Shown here piece by piece: positions 7,094 to 17,862 of a DNA stretch of 50,270 nucleotides. The notes beneath the pieces are model-generated. The model did not search any database and was not told the origin of the DNA. It saw only the letters and a program-made list of their open reading frames with translations. The position numbers were made by a program, and so were the translations under genes. Source of the DNA: Tenacibaculum lutimaris (lineage in GTDB: Bacteria > Bacteroidota > Bacteroidia > Flavobacteriales > Flavobacteriaceae); the NCBI RefSeq assembly GCF_003610735.1, contig NZ_RAQM01000014.1:1-50270 (forward strand), read 5' to 3'. Each line of letters opens with the position of its first letter. Position 1 is the stretch's first letter.

Positions 7094-9532
7094 TTAAAAT
7101 CCTTCACCTCCACCATCGAAATCTCCGTTTCGTTCTGGACGTTCACGTTTTTTCTTTTGGTTAAAACGGTAGGTAAAACTTAACGTTATTTGACGTTCTC
7201 TCCACTGGAATTCTTGGTATGATCTTACATCATCAGTATTAGTGTAGCCTTTTCTTTTACGTTCGTTAAACAAATCACTAACATTAAGCACTACAGAAGC
7301 TTTTTCTTTAAAGATGTCTTTACTGAAAGCTAAATTAGTTACAAAAATACCTTCTCTACTTCCTTGTGCATCATCTTGAGGCCCACGATACATGATACGT
7401 GTTTGCCAATCAATTTTTGCAGGTAAGGTAATTCTTGAATTAAAACGAGCAAACCAACTACTGCTATTTACTTCTGGTAAAGTTTTTGTTTCTGTTACTG
7501 TATTACCAGTATCAGAATTTATGTAAGAATATGTATAATCAAAAGCATCAGTATTAAATTTAAAATAGTTAAAGGTTGCTGATAAACGTGCCCATTTAAC
7601 AGGGTTGTAGTTGGTTGTTAATTCAAAACCATAACGGTTTTCATCGTTTAAGTTTAAAAATTGACGAACAAACACATTACCATTATCTCTAGTTTCAACT
7701 CTTGATACAGGTCTGATTAAATCTGTTGAAAATTGATAATATAAAGATGAGTTTAAAGTAATTTTACTAACACGTGTAGTATATCCTAAATCAAAAGAAC
7801 TAGTGTAAGCTGGATTTAAATCAGGGTTACCTTTAAAAACATTGGTACTCGAACTTCTAGTTTCAAAAGGGTTTAAAAACCAGTGACGTGGTCTTTGCAA
7901 TCTACGTGCATATCCTAAAGTTAAATTATCAGTTTCGTTAAATTCATAGCCTAAATTTACAGTTGGAAACCATTCCGTATAGTTTTTGTCTGATAATTCT
8001 CCTGTATTTAAAACTCTTAAATCAATGTCTGTATGTTCAGCACGTAACCCTAAAAGGTACGAGAATTTATCTATCTTACTACCATATTGAGCGTAGTAGG
8101 CATAAATATATTGTTTGAAATCAATGGCGTTTGAAGGATCAAACTCGAAAGGTTGCCCATTTGCATCACGTACTTGAAAATCAGAAGTTAAGTTTTGTAA
8201 ATCAGCTTTATGACCTAATTCTAATTGACTTTTTTCACCAAGAGGTAACACATAGTCTATTTGAAATAACCTATTTCTAGATTTAGTAATTTGACTATTT
8301 CTTTCAGTTAAGACTGAATTGTTAGTAATGTTGGCATATTCATCTTCTTCGTTTTCGCTATACTGTAAGTCAATAATTAATTTTTGACCTTTGTCATCTA
8401 TATTATTCGTGTAGTTTAATGAGTATTGAGTATCGATGTTATCTTCTGTTTCAAACTCAATTCTTTCAAAACTTCTGATAAGAGATTTATCTGGAGCAAA
8501 AGTACGGGTATTGTTAGTCGCGATATCTTCTCCATCATTATTTCTGTAGAAAACTGTACCTGTAATAGAGCTTTTATCATTTAAATAATACTCTAATCCA
8601 AATGAACCGTTGAAGTTTTTATTTTTTCTATCAAAAACTCTTTTTTCTGTACTTAAACTATCAATTATACCATCAGATAAATACGTGAAGTCGCTATAAG
8701 AGTTTCCTGGACCTTTTCTGTATGAATAGCCTAAGTTAGAAAAGATGTTAAACTTTTTTGTACGGTAATTTAAGTTACTGCTTACTTGGTATAAATCAGG
8801 ATTACCTACAGAGAAGTTTACAGAACCATTAAACCCAGTAATTTTCCCTTTTCTAAGAATAATGTTTAAGATACCCGCTGTACCTTCTGCATCATATCGA
8901 GCAGAAGGAGAAGTAATTACTTCTACTTTCTCTATGGCGTCAGCAGGAAGGTTTCTTAAAGCATCTGTACCACTTAAACCTACTAAGGCAGAAGGTTTAC
9001 CATCAATTAAAATACGAACGTTTTCGTTACCACGTAAGCTTACAGCCCCTTCAGCATCTACATTTACAGAAGGCACGTTATCTAACACATCAGAAGCATT
9101 ACCTCCTTTAACAGTCATATCTTTACCTACGTTGTAAATCTTTTTATCTAATCGTATTTCTACAGTCGATTTTTCTGCGATAATTTCAACTTCATCTAAA
9201 GTTTCAGTATCTTCAGAAAGAGAAATTACTCCTAGATTTTTATTCTCGGTAAGTGTGTGGTTTCCTAAACTTTTAGATTTAAAACCAATAAATTCAACTT
9301 TTACAGCATAAGTACCTGATGTAGCATCTATAGAAAAGTTTCCGTTGGCGTCAGTTACACCTCCAACAACTTGTTGAGTGCTAGTGTTTGTAAGTACCAA
9401 AGTTGCATATTCTAGTGGTTGTTTTGAGTTGGTCTCGATTACTTTTCCTGATAGGGTGATTTTTGAGCCAGATCGTTGGGCAAAAGTTGTAAAACTAATT
9501 AGTAAAATAATAAGTAAGGTAAATTTCTTCAT
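7094..9532 (-). CDS. TonB-dependent receptor (outer membrane beta-barrel family)
   Basis: An outer-membrane receptor or transporter of 812 residues. Order: signal peptide (1-18, cut near TFAQR), a carboxypeptidase-regulatory-like beta domain (about 27-110, with GKVIETNSKQPLEYATL), a plug domain (about 120-230, with LDNVPSVNVDAEGAVSLRGN), then a barrel of the OMP_b-brl_3 type. The tail is basic and then Gly/Asp-rich (ERNGDFDGGGEGF). There is no SusD partner, so polysaccharide uptake is unlikely and the ligand is unknown. It is transcribed alone, with a terminator after the stop. Confidence 0.9.
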   Translation of the reverse strand: MKKFTLLIILLISFTTFAQRSGSKITLSGKVIETNSKQPLEYATLVLTNTSTQQVVGGVTDANGNFSIDATSGTYAVKVEFIGFKSKSLGNHTLTENKNLGVISLSEDTETLDEVEIIAEKSTVEIRLDKKIYNVGKDMTVKGGNASDVLDNVPSVNVDAEGAVSLRGNENVRILIDGKPSALVGLSGTDALRNLPADAIEKVEVITSPSARYDAEGTAGILNIILRKGKITGFNGSVNFSVGNPDLYQVSSNLNYRTKKFNIFSNLGYSYRKGPGNSYSDFTYLSDGIIDSLSTEKRVFDRKNKNFNGSFGLEYYLNDKSSITGTVFYRNNDGEDIATNNTRTFAPDKSLIRSFERIEFETEDNIDTQYSLNYTNNIDDKGQKLIIDLQYSENEEDEYANITNNSVLTERNSQITKSRNRLFQIDYVLPLGEKSQLELGHKADLQNLTSDFQVRDANGQPFEFDPSNAIDFKQYIYAYYAQYGSKIDKFSYLLGLRAEHTDIDLRVLNTGELSDKNYTEWFPTVNLGYEFNETDNLTLGYARRLQRPRHWFLNPFETRSSSTNVFKGNPDLNPAYTSSFDLGYTTRVSKITLNSSLYYQFSTDLIRPVSRVETRDNGNVFVRQFLNLNDENRYGFELTTNYNPVKWARLSATFNYFKFNTDAFDYTYSYINSDTGNTVTETKTLPEVNSSSWFARFNSRITLPAKIDWQTRIMYRGPQDDAQGSREGIFVTNLAFSKDIFKEKASVVLNVSDLFNERKRKGYTNTDDVRSYQEFQWRERQITLSFTYRFNQKKKRERPERNGDFDGGGEGF

Positions 9533-9665
9533 TACGTTGATTTATAAAGCTTGTTTGACCGCAAATTTCCCGAAAGGTTTAATGGTGTTTAGTTAAAAGA
9601 ATGTTAAATAAGAAATGAAGTTGAAAAAGAGGGAATTAAGAGCGATAAATGAAAAGGCTAAAAAT

Positions 9666-9707
9666 AAAAAACCAACTTTTTCATCTGATAGAAAAAGTTG
9701 GTTTTTT
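9666..9707 (-). terminator. intrinsic terminator after yidC
   Basis: A long perfect stem: AACCAACTTTTTC and GAAAAAGTTGGTT around an 8-base loop, with A-runs on the left and T-runs on the right. It works in principle in both directions; by position it ends the leftward yidC transcript. Confidence 0.8.
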
Positions 9708-9735
9708 AAAATCGAATTACCTAAAATTAGGTAAT

Positions 9736-11607
9736 TTATTTTTTCTTAGTACGCTGTTGTGCAGCTTGTTGTTCTTGAGCTTGCTTCATGGCAGCATCTA
9801 AACGCTCACGGAATTTACTCTTTTTAACAGGCTTCTTTTTGTTTTCTTCGATCTGAGCGTGGATCTTATCTTCATCAATTACGTAGTTTTTAATAATAAA
9901 CATAATTGCAATAGTTAACAAGTTAGAAATGAAATAGTATAAACTTAATCCACTTGCGTAGTTATTAAAGAAGAATAACATCATGATAGGAGAGAAGTAA
10001 ATCATCCACTTCATCATTTTGCTCATATCTGGCATACCTTCTTGCGTAGGAGCTTGCATATTAGCTTGTTGGCTCTGGTTCATTTTCATATAGAAGAAAA
10101 TTGCCACAGATGCTAAAATTGGGAATAAACTTACATGATCTCCATAAAATGGAATCTTAAAAGGAAGTTGAAAAACCGTATCATAAGAAGATAAATCATT
10201 TGCCCATAAAAAACCTTTTTGTCTAAATTCGATATTCGTAGGGAAGAATTTGAATAAAGCAAAGAATACAGGCATTTGCATTAATGCGGGTATACAACCC
10301 GACATCATATTAACTCCAGCTTTTCGCTGTACTGCCATAATTTCTTGCTGACGCTTCATAGCGTTTTCTTTACCTGGGTACTTTTTGTTGATTTCTTCCA
10401 TTTCTGGGCGAATCACTTTCATCTTTGCACTAGATAAGTACGACTTGTATAATACGGGAGACATTAGTATACGTACAACGATTGTCATTAAAATAATGAT
10501 TAATCCGTAGTTACCAATAAATCCTTTTAACATATTGAATACAGGGTAGAAAATTGTACGGTTTAAGAAACCGAAAATTCCCCAGCCTAAATCAGCAATT
10601 TCGTTAAGACTAGTTCCTTCGTACGATTTTAATAAATTATAATCAGTTGGCCCGTAAAACCATTGCATGTTATAATTTAATTCTCCATTTGTTAAAGCTA
10701 AAGGAGCTTTTAATCCGTAGGTTTTAGTATAAACGCTATCTACATCTTCGCCTGCAAAATCAATAGATTTTAAGGTAGCGTTATTTAAAGGAGTTTCAGA
10801 AGTTAAAACCGAAGAGAAGAAGTGTTGTTTAAACGCAACCCAATCAATATCATTAACTACCTCATTATCGTTCATTTGTAAGTAATCTACTTCATCATCA
10901 GCTTTGTAATAGTAGTAAGAATACATGTTTTCGGTTTGTAAACTCTTTTCGTGCCTAAAACCTTTTAAGTTCCAATCTAAATTGATTTCTTGAGAACTAT
11001 TGATAACATTACTCAATCCTTGTGAACGAACAGCGAAACCTACACGGTAATCACCCTCTTTCATTTCGTAACGGTACTCTAAGAATTTATCTTCAGCTAC
11101 TTTTAACTTCATAGAAAGTACTTGCGTCTCTCCATTTTTAGTTAGGGAAGGAGTAAATAATAAATCTTTGGTGTTTAAAATTCGATTGTCAGTAGTACCG
11201 AAGTTGATATTGAACGATGCGTTTTTATCTTTAACTAAGTATAAAGGTAACGAATCGTAGGTTTTATAGTTTTTAACTAAGGCTTCAATAATTTGCCCTC
11301 CTTTATTATCTACAGTTAACTTAACAAGATTGTTTTCAATTGTAGTACTACCTTCTTTCGTTGTAGAAGCACCATAAGCAAAGGCTCCAAACTTATTTTG
11401 TAAAGCAATTTGCTGTAACGAATCGTTTAAAACGGTGTTTTCAGTTAAGTTGTTTTGAGCGTTCTCGGCAGCATTAGTAGTTTGTTCTGTTTGAGTAGTG
11501 GCTTCAGGAGTTTCGTCTGGTTTTTGGGTATTCATCCACCAAAGCATAATTCCTCCTAATAAAAGCATTCCTATAAAGGAATTTAAATCAAATTTTTTTT
11601 GTTCCAT
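9736..11607 (-). CDS. yidC: membrane protein insertase YidC
   Basis: Inserts and folds inner-membrane proteins, with or without SecYEG. The 623-residue length and layout fit the Gram-negative type: N-terminal membrane anchor (residues 10-26), a large periplasmic beta domain (about 60-340), then the conserved five-helix core from about residue 355. The core includes KMKVIRPEMEEINKKYPG, the cytoplasmic coiled region that follows the second helix. The C-terminal tail is rich in Lys and Gln (AQEQQAAQQRTKKK), as in species where it contacts ribosomes. It follows pyrG on the same strand but a terminator lies between them. Confidence 0.96.
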   Translation of the reverse strand: MEQKKFDLNSFIGMLLLGGIMLWWMNTQKPDETPEATTQTEQTTNAAENAQNNLTENTVLNDSLQQIALQNKFGAFAYGASTTKEGSTTIENNLVKLTVDNKGGQIIEALVKNYKTYDSLPLYLVKDKNASFNINFGTTDNRILNTKDLLFTPSLTKNGETQVLSMKLKVAEDKFLEYRYEMKEGDYRVGFAVRSQGLSNVINSSQEINLDWNLKGFRHEKSLQTENMYSYYYYKADDEVDYLQMNDNEVVNDIDWVAFKQHFFSSVLTSETPLNNATLKSIDFAGEDVDSVYTKTYGLKAPLALTNGELNYNMQWFYGPTDYNLLKSYEGTSLNEIADLGWGIFGFLNRTIFYPVFNMLKGFIGNYGLIIILMTIVVRILMSPVLYKSYLSSAKMKVIRPEMEEINKKYPGKENAMKRQQEIMAVQRKAGVNMMSGCIPALMQMPVFFALFKFFPTNIEFRQKGFLWANDLSSYDTVFQLPFKIPFYGDHVSLFPILASVAIFFYMKMNQSQQANMQAPTQEGMPDMSKMMKWMIYFSPIMMLFFFNNYASGLSLYYFISNLLTIAIMFIIKNYVIDEDKIHAQIEENKKKPVKKSKFRERLDAAMKQAQEQQAAQQRTKKK

Positions 11608-11767
11608 TGATATATGTTAAAATGTCAACTTGTCACTTAAAGTTTTTCTAGTTGTCTGAAAAACCCGACAAAGGTAGTAAAACCCCAAAGATTATTAGAG
11701 GATTTACAATGAATAATTTTGTTAAGAATAGTAGCTCAAACAGTATTCCAAATTTTATTGAAGGAAT

Positions 11768-11800
11768 AAAAAATCCTGTAACTAAAATTACAGGATTTTT
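11768..11800 (-). terminator. intrinsic terminator after pyrG
   Basis: AAAAATCCTGTAA pairs with TTACAGGATTTTT around a short AT loop. It lies just past the pyrG stop codon and separates pyrG from yidC. Confidence 0.8.
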
Positions 11801-11804
11801 GAGT

Positions 11805-13467
<1,663 letters not shown>

Positions 13468-13546
13468 TAAAAAAAGAGAAAAAAGATTGTTTAAGTTTTA
13501 GTATTTTTGCCAAACCTACTTTTTTTGAAAAAAAATAAAAATAGGA

Positions 13547-13577
13547 TTTGTCAGACTGAAAAACTGTTGTATATTTG
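13547..13577 (+). promoter_or_regulatory. Bacteroidetes-type promoter of rpmH
   Basis: TTTG at 13547-13550, a 19-base spacer, TATATTTG at 13570-13577. This matches the consensus fully, with the transcript start near 13583 and a leader of about 67 bases before rpmH. Confidence 0.75.
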
Positions 13578-13649
13578 CCCACGCTTTTAGCAGACGGAAT
13601 TTCACAAAAGCAAAACATTATTTAAAGAAGATATTTAAGATATACTGTA

Positions 13650-13811
13650 ATGAGTAAAAGAACGTACCAACCATCGAAGAGAAAAAGAAGAAACAAACAC
13701 GGTTTCCGCGAAAGAATGGCTTCTGCTAATGGACGTAAAGTATTAGCTAGAAGAAGAGCAAAGGGAAGAAAAAAGTTGTCTGTTTCATCTGAATCAAGAC
13801 CAAAGAAATAA
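13650..13811 (+). CDS. rpmH: 50S ribosomal protein bL34
   Basis: A 53-residue, very basic protein starting [20 protein letters not shown] and containing the L34 signature [20 protein letters not shown]. It is part of the large ribosomal subunit. The tail ([10 protein letters not shown]) is slightly longer than in E. coli. The usual neighbours rnpA and dnaA are absent, although yidC, another member of that classic cluster, is 2 kb away on the opposite strand. Confidence 0.97.
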   Translation: MSKRTYQPSKRKRRNKHGFRERMASANGRKVLARRRAKGRKKLSVSSESRPKK

Positions 13812-13832
13812 TGATTAACTATTGTTAATATT

Positions 13833-13866
13833 TAAAGGCGTTACTAATAAGTATCGCCTTTTTTTA
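13833..13866 (+). terminator. intrinsic terminator after rpmH
   Basis: AAGGCG-TTAC pairs with GTAT-CGCCTT (one mismatch) and is followed by seven T. It separates rpmH from carB. Confidence 0.75.
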
Positions 13867-13913
13867 TAACCAAACAATTTTTATTTTTACACCACAACAC
13901 AACACGAACTAAA

Positions 13914-16766
13914 ATGCCTAAAAGACAAGACCTTAAATCGATTTTAATTATTGGATCAGGACCAATTGTTATTGGTCAAGCATGTGAATTTGACTATTCA
14001 GGATCGCAAGCATTAAGATCGTTAAGAGAAGACGGAATTGAAACTATCTTAATTAATTCGAACCCTGCAACGATTATGACAGACCCTTCGATGGCTGATC
14101 ATGTATACTTGTTGCCACTTACTACAAAGTCTATTGTTCAAATTTTAAAAGAACACCCTCAAATTGATGCTGTTTTACCTACAATGGGTGGACAAACAGC
14201 TTTAAATCTTTGTATTGAAGCTGATGAAAAAGGAATTTGGAAAGATTTTGATGTAGAGATTATTGGAGTAGATATTGATGCAATTAATATCACAGAAGAT
14301 AGAGATAAATTCCGTTTATTAATGGAAGAAATTGGTGTGCCAATGGCACCTCAAGCAACAGCTACTTCATTCTTAAAAGGAAAAGAAATAGCACAAGAAT
14401 TTGGTTTTCCATTATGTATTAGAGCGTCGTTTACTTTAGGAGGAGCAGGAGCTTCTATCGTTTATAATGAAGAAGAGTTTGAAGAATTATTATCAAGAGG
14501 ATTAGAGATTTCTCCAATTCACGAAGTAATGATTGATAAGGCAATGATGGGATGGAAAGAATACGAATTAGAGTTGTTACGTGATGATAACGATAATGTT
14601 GTAATTATCTGTTCTATTGAAAATATGGATCCAATGGGAATTCACACAGGAGATTCTATTACAGTAGCTCCAGCCATGACGTTATCTGACAAAACGTTCC
14701 AAAAAATGCGTGATATGGCAATTAAAATGATGCGTTCTATTGGTGAATTTGCTGGAGGATGTAATGTACAGTTTGCGGTTTCTCCAGATGAGAAAGAAGA
14801 TATTATCGCCATTGAAATCAATCCGCGTGTATCTCGTTCATCAGCATTAGCATCAAAAGCAACGGGATATCCTATCGCAAAAATTGCCGCTAAATTAGCT
14901 ACAGGTTATACGTTAGATGAGTTAGATAACCAAATTACAAAGTCTACTTCAGCATTATTTGAACCAACTTTAGACTATGTAATCGTAAAAATACCTCGTT
15001 GGAATTTTGATAAGTTTGAAGGTTCTGACAGAACGTTAGGATTACAAATGAAAGCAGTTGGAGAAGTAATGGGAATTGGACGTTCGTTCCAAGAAGCGTT
15101 ACACAAAGCAACACAATCGTTAGAAATTAAGCGTAACGGAATTGGAGCTGACGGTAAAAGTTATAAAGATTATAACCAAATTAAAGATAAGCTAAAGTAT
15201 GCTTCTTGGGATCGTGTATTCGCTATTTATGATGCTATCCAGATAGGAATGCCGTTAAGTAAGATTCACGAAATCACCAAGATAGATATGTGGTACTTAC
15301 GTCAATACGAAGAGTTATATGAGTTAGAAAAAGAAATTTCTAAGTACACAATTGATACCCTTGACAGAGAGTTATTATTAGAAGCTAAACAAAAAGGATA
15401 TGGTGACCGTCAAATAGCACACATGTTAGGTTGTTTAGAAAGTGAAGTATATAAAAAACGTGAGGATTTAAAAATTAAGCGTGTTTATAAATTAGTAGAT
15501 ACGTGTGCTGCTGAATTCAAGGCACAAACTCCATATTACTATTCAACTTTTGAAAGTGAAATTGAAACTGAAGACGGAGAAGTTTTAGTATCAAACGAAA
15601 GTGTGGTTTCTGATAAGAAGAAAATTATTGTTTTAGGTTCAGGACCAAACCGAATTGGACAAGGAATTGAGTTTGATTACTGTTGTGTTCATGGTGTATA
15701 TGCAGCAAAAGAGTGCGGTTACGAAACCATTATGATTAACTGTAATCCTGAAACTGTTTCTACCGATTTTGACACGGCTGATAAGTTATACTTTGAGCCA
15801 GTTTTCTGGGAGCACATCTATGATATCATCAAGCATGAGAAGCCAGAAGGAGTTATTGTTCAATTAGGAGGACAAACAGCTTTAAAATTAGCTGAAAAGC
15901 TAGATAGATATGGAATCCCAATTATTGGAACAAGCTATAAAGCATTAGATTTAGCTGAAGATAGAGGAAGCTTCTCAACGTTATTAAAAGATAATAACAT
16001 TCCTTATCCTGAGTTTGGAGTAGCAGAGAATGCTGATGAAGCTTTAGCTTTAGCAGATGAGTTAGATTTCCCAATCTTAGTACGTCCATCATATGTATTA
16101 GGAGGACAAGGAATGAAAATTGTGATTAATAAAGAGGAGTTATTAGAGCATGTAGTAGATTTATTACGTAAGATTCCTAATAACAAGTTATTATTAGATC
16201 ATTATTTAGAAGGAGCTATTGAAGCTGAAGCAGATGCGATTTGTGATGGAGAAAATGTGTACATTATCGGAATTATGGAGCACATTGAACCATGTGGAAT
16301 TCACTCTGGAGATTCAAATGCAACTTTACCTGCGTTTAACTTAGGAGAGTTAGTGTTAGAACAAATTAGAGAGTATACAAAAACGATTGCTTTAGCATTG
16401 GATACAGTTGGATTAATTAACATTCAGTTTGCTATTAAAGATGATAAGGTATATATAATCGAAGCAAACCCGCGTGCATCTCGTACAGTTCCATTTATAG
16501 CAAAAGCTTATAAGGAGCCTTACGTAAACTACGCAACTAAAGTGATGTTAGGAGAGAAAAAAGTAACTGATTTTGATTTTAATCCGCAATTAGAAGGATT
16601 TGCAATTAAGCAGCCAGTATTCTCTTTCAACAAATTCCCGAATGTAAATAAGAAATTAGGACCAGAAATGAAGTCGACAGGAGAAAGTATCTTATTTATT
16701 GAAAGTTTAAGAGACGATCAGTTCTATGATTTATACGCAAGACGTAAAATGTATTTGAGTAAATAA
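13914..16766 (+). CDS. carB: carbamoyl-phosphate synthase large subunit, short form
   Basis: Makes carbamoyl phosphate from bicarbonate, ammonia (from CarA) and two ATP, feeding pyrimidine and arginine synthesis. The two homologous halves are plain: SGPIVIGQACEFDYSG near residue 12 and SGPNRIGQGIEFDYC near 575, each followed by an ATP-grasp domain (GIHTGDS and GIHSGDS loops), with the helical oligomerisation domain between them (about 400-540). At 950 residues it ends right after the second carbamoyl-phosphate half (MKSTGESILF), so the C-terminal allosteric MGS-like domain present in the roughly 1073-residue E. coli enzyme is missing. I believe the short form is common in Bacteroidetes. carA is not in the window. 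Confidence 0.95.
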   Translation: MPKRQDLKSILIIGSGPIVIGQACEFDYSGSQALRSLREDGIETILINSNPATIMTDPSMADHVYLLPLTTKSIVQILKEHPQIDAVLPTMGGQTALNLCIEADEKGIWKDFDVEIIGVDIDAINITEDRDKFRLLMEEIGVPMAPQATATSFLKGKEIAQEFGFPLCIRASFTLGGAGASIVYNEEEFEELLSRGLEISPIHEVMIDKAMMGWKEYELELLRDDNDNVVIICSIENMDPMGIHTGDSITVAPAMTLSDKTFQKMRDMAIKMMRSIGEFAGGCNVQFAVSPDEKEDIIAIEINPRVSRSSALASKATGYPIAKIAAKLATGYTLDELDNQITKSTSALFEPTLDYVIVKIPRWNFDKFEGSDRTLGLQMKAVGEVMGIGRSFQEALHKATQSLEIKRNGIGADGKSYKDYNQIKDKLKYASWDRVFAIYDAIQIGMPLSKIHEITKIDMWYLRQYEELYELEKEISKYTIDTLDRELLLEAKQKGYGDRQIAHMLGCLESEVYKKREDLKIKRVYKLVDTCAAEFKAQTPYYYSTFESEIETEDGEVLVSNESVVSDKKKIIVLGSGPNRIGQGIEFDYCCVHGVYAAKECGYETIMINCNPETVSTDFDTADKLYFEPVFWEHIYDIIKHEKPEGVIVQLGGQTALKLAEKLDRYGIPIIGTSYKALDLAEDRGSFSTLLKDNNIPYPEFGVAENADEALALADELDFPILVRPSYVLGGQGMKIVINKEELLEHVVDLLRKIPNNKLLLDHYLEGAIEAEADAICDGENVYIIGIMEHIEPCGIHSGDSNATLPAFNLGELVLEQIREYTKTIALALDTVGLINIQFAIKDDKVYIIEANPRASRTVPFIAKAYKEPYVNYATKVMLGEKKVTDFDFNPQLEGFAIKQPVFSFNKFPNVNKKLGPEMKSTGESILFIESLRDDQFYDLYARRKMYLSK

Positions 16767-16802
16767 TTCTTTTTAGATAAAGAGAATAAAGAAAATAAAT
16801 TA

Positions 16803-16836
16803 AAAATCCGAAGTAAATTTTACTTCGGATTTTTTT
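16803..16836. terminator. bidirectional terminator between carB and the thioesterase gene
   Basis: A perfect stem of AAATCCGAAGTAAA and TTTACTTCGGATTT with A- and T-runs outside. It lies between two convergent genes and can serve both. Confidence 0.85.
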
Positions 16837-17387
16837 TATAACTCAATCTTTACATTGTATTTTTCTAAATCTTCAATATAATCTTCAGCAACAAAATTAT
16901 CGCTGTTAAATTCTTCTTGTCTTTTCTTTTTCATTTCTAAGCGTTTAATTGCTTCTAAAAAACGACGCATTTCTTTTTCATTATTAATAATGATTCCAGG
17001 AACAGTAACTTGTTCTTTTTCATCATTTTTAGCAACCATAGTAAAGTAAGAAGAATTACAGTGTTTAACCTTACCTGTTTGTATATTTTGTGATTCAACA
17101 CGAATACCCACTACCATAGAGGTTCTTCCTACATAATTAATAGAGGCTTTCATGGTAACTAATTCACCTACATCAATCGGATTTAAAAAATCAACTGTAT
17201 CTACTGACGCTGTAACACAATAGGTACCAGAGTGTTTTGATGCACAAGCAAAAGCTATTTGATCCATAAGTTTTAAAATGTATCCACCATGAATTTTACC
17301 ACTAAAATTGGCATGTGATGGAAGCATTAACTCAGATATGCTAATGCGAGTGTCTTCTATATTTCTAAAATTATTGTTCATTATCAT
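16836..17387 (-). CDS. acyl-CoA thioesterase (hotdog fold)
   Basis: Hydrolyses acyl-CoA esters. The 183-residue protein fits the BACH/YciA type: SELMLPSHANFSGKIHGGYILKLMDQIAF includes the conserved N...G.IHGG segment, followed by ASVDTVDFLNPIDVGELV, typical of the hotdog strand with the acidic catalytic residue. A charged C-terminal extension (about 135-183) follows the fold. The start could be the ATG at 17387 or 17381; either overlaps the end of the upstream gene, so the two are translationally coupled. Confidence 0.85.
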   Translation of the reverse strand: MIMNNNFRNIEDTRISISELMLPSHANFSGKIHGGYILKLMDQIAFACASKHSGTYCVTASVDTVDFLNPIDVGELVTMKASINYVGRTSMVVGIRVESQNIQTGKVKHCNSSYFTMVAKNDEKEQVTVPGIIINNEKEMRRFLEAIKRLEMKKKRQEEFNSDNFVAEDYIEDLEKYNVKIEL

Positions 17388-17757
17388 TATTTAGTCCTCT
17401 AAAATGAGGAGATTGTTCTTCTTCAACATGAGTTATAAAATACTTGGTGTCTCCTAACCAAAAGAAAGTACCAAAACGTTCTTTGTAAGTAACTTTCACA
17501 TAGCGACCTTGGTATTTTTGAAGTTTATCAATAACTTCTTTTTGATTATCTTCTACAGAAAAAGCAAAAATTTGAGCACCAGAAATTCCTTGGCTAATTT
17601 CTCCTTCCCAAGTTTTTATAACCACACCTTTATAACTAATTTTTATCAGTTCTCCTGAGCGAACTCCTTCACTATAAGGAACAAAGTAAATAAAAGAGTA
17701 GTATAACGCCGCAATAAGGGCAATACCAAGTAAAATTAAGCCTAAAATTTTTTTCAT
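17371..17757 (-). CDS. membrane-anchored small protein, unknown function
   Basis: A 128-residue protein: a short basic start (MKKIL), one membrane helix (about 5-25), then a beta-rich extracytoplasmic part with GVRSGELIKISYKGVVIKTW and GRYVKVTYKERF that suggests a small OB-like barrel. I do not know a function. I chose the start at 17757: the frame extends to 17787, but a -7 element at 17785-17792 places the transcript start near 17779, inside that extension. The 3' end overlaps the thioesterase gene by 11-17 bases. Confidence 0.7.
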   Translation of the reverse strand: MKKILGLILLGIALIAALYYSFIYFVPYSEGVRSGELIKISYKGVVIKTWEGEISQGISGAQIFAFSVEDNQKEVIDKLQKYQGRYVKVTYKERFGTFFWLGDTKYFITHVEEEQSPHFRGLNNDNEQ

Positions 17758-17784
17758 AGTGTTTAGTTGAAGAATGTATAATAA

Positions 17785-17792
17785 CAAAAGTA
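17785..17792 (-). promoter_or_regulatory. candidate -7 element of the leftward thioesterase operon
   Basis: TACTTTTG read leftward, matching TAnnTTTG, about 28 bases before the start at 17757. No clear -33 box is present. Confidence 0.4.
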
Positions 17793-17808
17793 AGATTTAT
17801 ATTTTGAC

Positions 17809-17838
17809 TTGTAAAATGAATTGAAAGTGGTAAGTTTG
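17809..17838 (+). promoter_or_regulatory. promoter of the GlmU-like gene
   Basis: TTG at 17809-17811, 19 bases, TAAGTTTG at 17831-17838. The start near 17845 gives an 18-base leader to the ATG at 17863 and argues against the upstream TTG at 17821 as the start codon. Confidence 0.6.
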
Positions 17839-17862
17839 TGTTGCTTCAAAAAAATGATAATT

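Noticed and set aside
8862..9137. Rightward 91-codon frame inside the TonB receptor gene
   Set aside because: It is antisense to the conserved plug-domain coding region and shows no start context; a frame shadow.
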